The notes beneath the pieces are model-generated. The model saw nothing but the letters and a program-made list of their open reading frames with translations. It ran no database searches and was not told the DNA's origin. Below, piece after piece: positions 58,283-64,000 of a stretch of DNA of 64,000 nucleotides. The stretch's first letter is position 1. Each line of letters starts with the position of its first letter. Source of the DNA: DASQPR01 sp963836785 (lineage in GTDB: Bacteria > Actinomycetota > Actinomycetes > Mycobacteriales > Micromonosporaceae); NCBI GenBank assembly GCA_963836785.1, contig CAWIKW010000001.1:496001-560000 (forward strand). Direction: 5' to 3'. A program made the translations under genes and the position numbers.

Positions 58283-59679
58283 TGTGCGGAGACCGTGTAA
58301 CCGAGAACCTTCGCTTCGTTCTCGATCTCCGTCTGCCACGCCGGCAGGAGCGACTCAATGGTCTTGCCCTGCGTCATGCCGGCCTGGACGACCTTGGCCC
58401 AGATCGCTTCCTGGCTGAATGCGGCCGAGCCCCAGCCCGACCAGACCTGGCTCGCGGCCGCCTGGATCGGTGCCCCGATGTCGTTGGCCCAGTAGCCGCT
58501 GGCCTGCTGGGTCGCGAGCCACTTGGTCGCCGCGGCGGTGAACGCTGGGAAGCCGGGCGCAAGGTCAGCCTGGTAGGCGTCGCTCGTAGCGACCCAGGTG
58601 GCAAAGTCCTCCGCCGCCTTGAGGTTCTTGCTGTGCGAGGAGATCCACCACGCGCCACCGCCGACATCACCGGTCACCGGCGGGTTCTGACCCTGCCACG
58701 AGAGCGCCGGCGCGACGGCGATCTGGCCCTTCGGCGTCTTGATCGTGCCCTGGAACACCGCGCCGCCGTACCACGCCGGCCCGGGCATCATGAGCACCTT
58801 GCTGCCTTGCGCCTTCACGAACTCCGAACCGAACAGCGACAGCGTCGACATCGTCTTGTTCGCGATGAGGCTGTCCAGCATCTTCGCGGCCTTCACGCAA
58901 TTCGGGTCGGAGGTGTTGACGGTGATGGACTTGGCACTGGTGACCTGGTTGGCCGGGCACTCGGCGCCCCACATGTAGATCTCCGGTGCCCACGCGTCGC
59001 CGGCAGTCCCGACGATGTAGCCGGGGTGCTGCGTGGCGACCTGGTCGGCGAGTTGCTCGTACTGCTCCCAGGTCGTCGGGACCGTGTAGCCCCACTGATC
59101 CATCAGCTTTTTGTTGTACCAGAGCACATTCTGCGCGAGGTCGTTGCGCAGGCAGTAAGTCACGTTGTTGACGGTGCAGACGTCGAGTGAGCCCTTGGCG
59201 AACCCGTTCAGCGTGTCGGTCGGGACGAGTCCCTTGTTGACCGGCGCGAGGTCGCCCGAACCTTCCAGCGATCCCCACGACGCCGCGTTGTCGTCCGCGG
59301 TGAACACGACGTCCGGCCAGCCGGAGTTCGCGCGGTCGTACAGCTGGAACTTGGTCTTGAAGGAGTTCGAGCCGTTGGCGTCGCCGTCGTAGCTCACGAT
59401 GTTGATCTTCTTGTCCGGGAACGCCTTCTGGTACGCCTGGGCGGCCGGCAGGCGCGTCGAGTCCACCCACACCGTGATCGGCGCCGACGTGTCCTGAGCC
59501 GCGGTCTTGAATCCGTACGGGCTGCCCGCGTCGGCGACGTTGCTCTTCGCGCCGATGGACTGCCCGCCGCCGCAAGCGGCCATCGCGAGCGCGCCGACGG
59601 CCACCACCGCAAGCGCGAGGCTGCGGCCCATGCGCCGGCCCATGCGCCGGCTCGGCCGGCCCACACCACCTTGGTTCAT
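58279..59679 (-). CDS. CUT1 sugar ABC transporter binding lipoprotein
   Basis: A protein of 466 aa. A signal peptide with a basic start (RRMGRRMGRSLALAVVAVGAL) ends in the lipobox AMAAC followed by GGG, so it is lipid-anchored outside the membrane. The mature domain is the extracellular solute-binding family 1 fold, with ITVWVDSTRLPAAQAYQKAFP, DVVFTADDNAASW and GDVGGGAWWISSHSKNLKAAEDFATWVAT. It delivers a sugar to the two permeases. AAGGA precedes ATG 59679. It is divergent from the FadR-type regulator at 60057, with a palindromic operator between them. Confidence 0.9.
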   Translation of the reverse strand: MNQGGVGRPSRRMGRRMGRSLALAVVAVGALAMAACGGGQSIGAKSNVADAGSPYGFKTAAQDTSAPITVWVDSTRLPAAQAYQKAFPDKKINIVSYDGDANGSNSFKTKFQLYDRANSGWPDVVFTADDNAASWGSLEGSGDLAPVNKGLVPTDTLNGFAKGSLDVCTVNNVTYCLRNDLAQNVLWYNKKLMDQWGYTVPTTWEQYEQLADQVATQHPGYIVGTAGDAWAPEIYMWGAECPANQVTSAKSITVNTSDPNCVKAAKMLDSLIANKTMSTLSLFGSEFVKAQGSKVLMMPGPAWYGGAVFQGTIKTPKGQIAVAPALSWQGQNPPVTGDVGGGAWWISSHSKNLKAAEDFATWVATSDAYQADLAPGFPAFTAAATKWLATQQASGYWANDIGAPIQAAASQVWSGWGSAAFSQEAIWAKVVQAGMTQGKTIESLLPAWQTEIENEAKVLGYTVSAQ

Positions 59680-60056
59680 CCTGCGTCCTTCGTCTCGGGG
59701 GTACGCCACAAGCATTTTCGATCTTGATTCTGTTGTCTCTGCGTTTCTCGATCTTGGTGTTCTTGATCCACGTCATGATGTCTATGTCGTCGACCCCGGC
59801 CCGGAACGCGGCTCTAGCTGGGCTTATGGTCGTCGCACGGTTTCGCTTCGCCGATCTCGGACCGATTCGTCACCGGTCGAGCGCTCCGCAAGCCGCGCTC
59901 CCGGCGAGTGATGTTTCGACCGCGAGGCCGGCAGGTTGCCGAATGAGATAGATGACATCACACATATGATGTCTTAGCAATGGGCTATCCTTCCGATTCG
60001 GTAACGTCAGCACACGCGGGACGATAGGACCGTTCGCGGGCGAGAGGAGCGAGGCT
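59680..60056. other. Divergent promoter region, 377 bp without a gene
   Basis: Between the sugar-binding lipoprotein gene and the FadR-type regulator. The left part (59705-59770) is unusually T-rich on the plus strand, with TCGATCTTG occurring twice. A TGATGTC half-site lies at 59776-59782 and a full palindrome at 59953-59972. A TATCCT -10-like hexamer for the rightward gene is at 59985-59990. I see no credible open frame; short frames here are not supported by ribosome binding sites. Confidence 0.7.
59953..59972. promoter_or_regulatory. Operator between regulator and sugar transporter
   Basis: GACATCA-N6-TGATGTC is a perfect 7-base-arm palindrome of 20 bases. The spacer and arms overlap the expected -35 of the regulator's own promoter. 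A TGATGTC half-site also occurs at 59776-59782. Likely bound by the FadR-type regulator at 60057, giving autorepression and control of the transporter. Confidence 0.65.
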
Positions 60057-60926
60057 GTGACGCACTCGACGGATGGCTCCTCGTCCGTGCTCGACTGGCG
60101 CGACGAGCCGGTCCACCGTGAGACGCCCGCGGGTCAGGGGGGTCAGGCGGCTCAGGCGGGTCAGCCGGGCCAGAGCGCCGACGGCCGCCCCGAATGGGCC
60201 GAGAGCGCGCCTCGACGTCGCCGGGGCGACCGACTCGGAACGGTCGTGGTCGCCGAGTTGGTCGACGACATCGTGAGCGGCCGTCTCGCGGTCGGTCGGA
60301 CCCTGCCGACCGAGGCGGATCTCGGCGACCGGTTCGGAGTCAGCCGCACGGTCGTGCGGGAGTCGGTGAAACTGTTGCAGGACAAGGGCCTCGTCCTGAT
60401 CAAGCACGGCGTCGGAACCGTCGTCTGCTCGGCCCGATCGTGGGACATGATCGACGACATCGTGCTCGCGGCGCTCGTCCGCAACGACGAGACGTTGACG
60501 ATCCTCGACGAGTTGGTGTCCGTACGCGCCGCTCTCGAGCGGGACATGGCCGGCGGCGCCGCGACCCACAACACCACGGCGAACGTCACCGCGATCCACG
60601 AAGCGCTGCGGTCGATGGAGCGCGCGATGGACGACGTCGGCGGATTCGCGATCGCCGATGTGGCCTTCCACGACATGGTCATGCAGGCTTCCGGCAACCG
60701 CCTGGGTCGCGCGATCGTGACCAGCATCCACGACAAGGCGCGCACGACCGGGCGCTACCACGGCGCGATATCGGCGGCGTATACCGCGCTGACCATCGAC
60801 GAGCACCGGCGCATCCTCGCCGCGATCGAGAGCGGCGACGCCGGCGCCGCGGCCGAGGCGATGCACGCGCACATCGTCGGCTCGTGGTCCCGTCGCCGTC
60901 CGTCGACCGATAGGTCACCGGCCTGA
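60057..60926 (+). CDS. FadR-type GntR regulator (FCD domain), transporter-linked
   Basis: A protein of 289 aa. A 55-residue disordered N-terminus includes GQGGQAAQAGQPGQ repeats. The HTH (LPTEADLGDRFGVSRTVVRESVKLLQDKGLV, residues about 80-115) is followed by an FCD domain with ADVAFHDMVMQASGN and DEHRRILAAIESGD, carrying metal/effector histidines. GTG 60057 has GAGGAG upstream. It is divergent from the sugar ABC operon and likely controls it and perhaps the downstream sugar-acid genes in response to a sugar acid. Confidence 0.88.
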   Translation: MTHSTDGSSSVLDWRDEPVHRETPAGQGGQAAQAGQPGQSADGRPEWAESAPRRRRGDRLGTVVVAELVDDIVSGRLAVGRTLPTEADLGDRFGVSRTVVRESVKLLQDKGLVLIKHGVGTVVCSARSWDMIDDIVLAALVRNDETLTILDELVSVRAALERDMAGGAATHNTTANVTAIHEALRSMERAMDDVGGFAIADVAFHDMVMQASGNRLGRAIVTSIHDKARTTGRYHGAISAAYTALTIDEHRRILAAIESGDAGAAAEAMHAHIVGSWSRRRPSTDRSPA

Positions 60927-61039
60927 CCCGACGGTACGGGTCGGACGACGCCCCGAGGACCGGCGGACGATCCGAGGCGGAGCCCACACGGGTCGGGGGC
61001 ATCGACACGGACCGGTCGCTGGGGCGGGATCATGAGGGT

Positions 61040-63550
61040 ATGCCGGAAACCGTACGCAGCACGGGCCTGGCCCGGGTGTCCCGTGGCATCGGCGGGCTCA
61101 CGGACGACGTCCTCACGCTGGCGCCGCGTACGCGTTCGATCCGCGCCTACCTCCGCGATGGCATCGATCAACTCGCCGGTGCCGATCCCGGGCAGACCCA
61201 GCTCCGGCTCGCCCTGCAGGCGGTGCTCGGAATCGGCGCCGGAGTGGGCCTCGCCTACGCCTTCGTCCGTCTGACCGGCGCGCTGCAGCTGCCGCCGGAC
61301 GCCGGTCCATCGGCCGTCGTCCAGACCGGCGACCACGCCTTGCTAATCGTCGCGATGCTGATCTCGGCGATGGTCGCGATGATGGCCGGCTTCGTCGTCA
61401 GCGACACGACGCCGCGCGGGCAGATCCTGTCGACGCTCATCCTCCCGATACCGATGCTCGGCGCGATGACGATCGGCATTGCGCTCGGGCCCTACCGCAT
61501 CGCGTCGCTCGCGTGGCTGGTCGTGCTGCTGGCGGCCGCCGTCTACGTGCGCCGTTTCGGCCCACGGGGCTTCGCGGTCGGCCTGGTCATGTTCAACGGT
61601 GGCTTCCTCGGCTTCTTCCTGCATGCCGAGATCGGTCTGCGCGATGTCGGCTGGCTCGCCGCCCTGCTCGGCCTCGGCGTGGTCGCGTCCCTCGCCGTAC
61701 GGTTCACGCTGTTCCGTACCGATCTCCTGCGTACATTGGCCGGCATGCGCCGCTCCTGGGAGGGGCGGGCGAATCACACACTCGTGCTGAGCGTCGCCGT
61801 CCTGGAAGCGTCGGACAACGACGAACGGCAGCGTGCGTCGCAACGGCTCCGGCGGCAGCTCACCCGGCTGAACGAGTCGACGCTGATGGTCGACGCCCAA
61901 CTGGTGGAGTCGGTCCCGGACTCGGCCGACATCGAAGCACAGCGACTGTTCGACGCCGATCTCGCGCTGTCGAACATCGCACGCTTCGCCGATGCGCTCG
62001 CCGGACGCTGCACCGATCCCGCAGTGCGAGCGGACGCCGTGACGTGTATCGAGGCGGCGTTGCGCGGTGACGAACACGCGGTCGACGAGCTGGCGTCGAA
62101 CCTGCATCGGGCCGCCTGCGACGACGAACGCGTCACGGTCGTCGCCCATCGCCTGGCCGACTCCGCACGGAACTACCTCGCGGCTCGCCGGCAGCTCCGC
62201 ACCGCGATCGCCGAACGCGCCGAGACCAGTACGGACAGCCCCGCGTCGAGGCCGGCCGAGCCCGCCGAGCCCGACAACCCGGAGCCCGAGGACACAGAGC
62301 CCGAGGACACAGAACCCGACGACACAGAGCCCGAAGACACAGAACCCCGCAACGCCAAGTCCGACGGCGCAGAACCCGACGACGCGGAGCCGGCGCGCTT
62401 CACCCCGGCGGTCACGTTGAACGCGGGCTGGCTGCCCGGCTCCGTACCCGTCAGCACCGAGGCCTCCACCACGCCGGGGCGGGGCGGTCCGTTGGATCGC
62501 GCAACGATGCCGCCGTACGTCCGAGCCTCGATCCAGGTCGCCGTCGCGGCAGCCATCGCTATCGTGGTCGGCGATCTCGTCTCCAGCCAGCGGCTCTATT
62601 GGGCGGTGCTGGCGACGTTCCTCGCGTTCATGGCCACGACGAACTCCGGCGAGCAGGTGCGCAAGGCTCTGTTCCGGGTCGCCGGCACCGCGATCGGGAT
62701 CGTGATCGGCGACGTCGCGGTCCACCTGACCGGCGGGCACGTCTGGTCGTCGCTGCTGATCGTGCTGGTCGCGCTGTTCTTCGGCATCTACCTGATCCGC
62801 GTCAACTACACCTTCATGGCCATCGGCATCACGGTCACGTTGTCACAGCTCTATGCCCAGCTCGGCGAGTTCAGCTGGCATCTGTTGGTGCTGCGGTTGG
62901 TTGAGACGGCGATCGGTGTCGGCGCGGTGATCGTCACCGTCCTGCTCGTGGTGCCGCTCCGTCCACAACGGGTCCTCACGACCGGCGTGCTTCTGTGGTT
63001 CCGGTCGTTGTCGAGCTTGGTCGACGGCGGCTTGGACCGGATGCTCGGTGGTCGCGACGAGTCGCTGCGCGCGGACGTACGCGCGGTCGACGCCTCGTAC
63101 GCCGCGCTCGAATCGGTCGCGATGCCGTTGCGCCGCGCCACGTACGGTCGCAACTCGGCCCAACTGACCGAGATCCGGTCGGTGAGCTCGGCGGCACGGA
63201 ACTACGCACGTTCGTTCGCCGTCGGCGTCGAGTCCGCCGAGATCCCGCCAAGCCCGCGGCTTGACGCGGCGGCCGCCCAGCTCCGCGACTCGATGGCGAG
63301 CATCGAGGGCCGGATCGAAACCGGTCAGCACGCGACATACACCCGGTCCGGCGCGTTGTTAGAACTGGCGGCGCGCGAAACGGACGCCGACAACATCCTC
63401 GCGCAGCGGACGTTGCGCGATCTGACCCTGCTCGACGGCGCGCTTGCTCGCCTTGCCCACGCACTCCAGATGTCCGTTGTCGATTACGACACCACGCCGT
63501 CGTCGGATGACGACCTGCGACCAGCCGCGGAGTCGCAGCGGGCCGGCTAG
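61040..63550 (+). CDS. FUSC family membrane protein
   Basis: A protein of 836 aa with two membrane blocks of about five to six helices each (residues about 58-230 and 495-640). Each is followed by a cytosolic helical region, the layout of FUSC/aromatic-acid-exporter proteins. The second block has SSQRLYWAVLATFLAFMATTNSGEQVRKALFRVAGTAIG, a FUSC signature. Between the blocks is an acidic linker of EPEDT repeats. Some relatives export aromatic acids or fusaric acid; others are uncharacterised. ATG 61040 follows a weak GAGGG; the start is not certain. It is 113 bases after the FadR-type regulator. Confidence 0.83.
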   Translation: MPETVRSTGLARVSRGIGGLTDDVLTLAPRTRSIRAYLRDGIDQLAGADPGQTQLRLALQAVLGIGAGVGLAYAFVRLTGALQLPPDAGPSAVVQTGDHALLIVAMLISAMVAMMAGFVVSDTTPRGQILSTLILPIPMLGAMTIGIALGPYRIASLAWLVVLLAAAVYVRRFGPRGFAVGLVMFNGGFLGFFLHAEIGLRDVGWLAALLGLGVVASLAVRFTLFRTDLLRTLAGMRRSWEGRANHTLVLSVAVLEASDNDERQRASQRLRRQLTRLNESTLMVDAQLVESVPDSADIEAQRLFDADLALSNIARFADALAGRCTDPAVRADAVTCIEAALRGDEHAVDELASNLHRAACDDERVTVVAHRLADSARNYLAARRQLRTAIAERAETSTDSPASRPAEPAEPDNPEPEDTEPEDTEPDDTEPEDTEPRNAKSDGAEPDDAEPARFTPAVTLNAGWLPGSVPVSTEASTTPGRGGPLDRATMPPYVRASIQVAVAAAIAIVVGDLVSSQRLYWAVLATFLAFMATTNSGEQVRKALFRVAGTAIGIVIGDVAVHLTGGHVWSSLLIVLVALFFGIYLIRVNYTFMAIGITVTLSQLYAQLGEFSWHLLVLRLVETAIGVGAVIVTVLLVVPLRPQRVLTTGVLLWFRSLSSLVDGGLDRMLGGRDESLRADVRAVDASYAALESVAMPLRRATYGRNSAQLTEIRSVSSAARNYARSFAVGVESAEIPPSPRLDAAAAQLRDSMASIEGRIETGQHATYTRSGALLELAARETDADNILAQRTLRDLTLLDGALARLAHALQMSVVDYDTTPSSDDDLRPAAESQRAG
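62282..62341 (+). repeat. 15-bp tandem repeat in the FUSC linker
   Basis: Four 15-base units (consensus GAGCCCGAGGACACA) encode EPEDT or EPDDT repeats in the linker between the two membrane blocks. The units have drifted at single bases but the period is exact. Confidence 0.9.
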
Positions 63551-63576
63551 ACGCCCATCCGAGCGGCACACTCTCC

Positions 63577-64000
63577 TCACGCCGCCACCTCGTAGGTCGC
63601 GATGACGACGCCGGTCGTCGTCGTCACGGAGTCAGCGAGCCGCAGTTCCTCGGGCGTCGTACCGTCCGGGAACAGCCGCCTCCCCCTCCCCAGCACGAGC
63701 GGGTAGATGAGCAGCACGTACGTGTCGATCAAGCGGCGGCGCCGCAGCGACTGGATGAGGTCCCCGCTGCCCAGGATGGCGAGGTCGCCGCTCAGATGCT
63801 CCTTGAGCTCGCTCACCGCGTCCGCTGCGTCGCCCTTGAGAAGTGTGGAGTTCTGCCACGGCAACGGTTCGCGCAAGGTACGGGACGCCACGTATTTCCG
63901 CGTGTTGTCGAGCACTTCGGTGAACGGGTTGTCCGTGCGATTCGGCCAGACCCGGAAGAAGTCCTCGTACGTGCGGCGGCCCAACAGCAGCGACCCGGGC
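63577..64000 (-). CDS. Dihydrofolate-reductase-like protein (RibD C-terminal family), 5' end missing
   Basis: The frame runs off the end of the window; about 140 residues are visible. LLLGRRTYEDFFRVWP is the family's opening strand and helix, GDLAILGSGDLIQSLRRRRLIDTYVLLIYPLVLGRGRRLFPDG its hallmark core, typical of the YyaP/YwjB and RibD_C-like reductases. Substrate is unknown; many are called 'dihydrofolate reductase' by fold only. It is convergent with the FUSC gene, whose stop is 26 bases away. Confidence 0.85.
   Translation of the reverse strand, partial: PGSLLLGRRTYEDFFRVWPNRTDNPFTEVLDNTRKYVASRTLREPLPWQNSTLLKGDAADAVSELKEHLSGDLAILGSGDLIQSLRRRRLIDTYVLLIYPLVLGRGRRLFPDGTTPEELRLADSVTTTTGVVIATYEVAA

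Noticed and set aside
56381..58300. A 639-codon plus-strand frame opposite the ABC permeases
   Set aside because: Dominated by Gln, Arg, Asp and Glu repeats, the mirror of hydrophobic codons on the other strand; both permeases are certain.
59724..59951. Short frames in the 59680-60056 gap
   Set aside because: No ribosome binding site, no conserved pattern, and they cover the operator and promoter region.
38200..61000. A biosynthetic gene cluster or defence system in the catabolic island
   Set aside because: There are no polyketide, peptide synthetase, nuclease or reverse-transcriptase domains. All genes fit sugar-acid, CoA and nickel-cofactor metabolism.
1..64000. tRNA, rRNA, CRISPR, prophage or transposase genes
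   Set aside because: I looked for tRNA-like arms with a TTCRA loop, regularly spaced repeats, and transposase or integrase motifs in the reading frames and saw none. A covariance-model search would be needed to rule out small RNAs.

Overview
The window is high-GC DNA with dense, overlapping genes, several apparently leaderless starts and actinobacterial family markers: DUF574/Methyltransf_19 methyltransferases, a DUF2795 protein, a GuaB1-type IMPDH relative, TetR/MarR/FadR regulators and a small 'hydrophobic protein'. It most likely comes from the chromosome of a soil-type actinomycete; I cannot name the genus. I see no rRNA, tRNA, CRISPR array, insertion sequence or phage gene.

Layout. 0-3 kb: two drug-response pairs, a TetR/MFS pair (MFS cut by the window edge) and a FAD monooxygenase with a divergent TetR gene that carries a 1-nt frameshift. 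3-10.6 kb: a ROK-led sugar operon on the minus strand (ROK regulator, CUT2-type ATPase, permease, binding lipoprotein, Gfo/Idh/MocA oxidoreductase, xylose-isomerase-like TIM barrel). 10.7-13.2 kb: an ABC exporter with divergent MarR. 13-24.6 kb: SDR, F420-type NADP oxidoreductase, glutamate decarboxylase, DUF2891, MFS, NDH-2, metallo-hydrolase, AhpD-like protein, methyltransferase. 24.6-38.2 kb: glycogen-debranching-type enzyme with SCP2 protein, CDF and MFS transporters, a second methyltransferase, oxidoreductases, PRC-barrel protein plus a 55-aa membrane protein, a RecQ-like helicase and GuaB1.

38-61 kb is a catabolic island, the most interesting part. One minus-strand operon (54.2 to 47.8 kb) encodes a 2,4-diketo-3-deoxy-sugar-acid hydrolase, SDR, lactonase, aldo/keto reductase (frameshifted), then LarA, LarE and LarB. 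This resembles non-phosphorylative L-fucose (or L-rhamnose) breakdown to pyruvate and L-lactate, joined to a nickel-pincer racemase. A second operon (46.9 to 38.2 kb) encodes a FadR-type regulator, CoA-transferase, a cytosolic protein with a solute-binding fold, enoyl-CoA hydratase, a FAH-family 2-keto-3-deoxy-acid dehydratase candidate, MBL hydrolase, 2-oxoglutarate semialdehyde dehydrogenase and LarC. The four lar genes are thus split over two sugar-acid operons. Upstream lie a CUT1 sugar ABC transporter, an unassigned glycosidase-like protein and a second FadR-type regulator. No sugar-acid dehydratase is in the window.

61-64 kb: a FUSC-family membrane protein and a dihydrofolate-reductase-like gene cut by the window edge. 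The only non-coding stretch over 300 bases is 59680-60056. Other gaps (14770-14982, 30772-31001, 33478-33718) show nothing beyond the sites listed.
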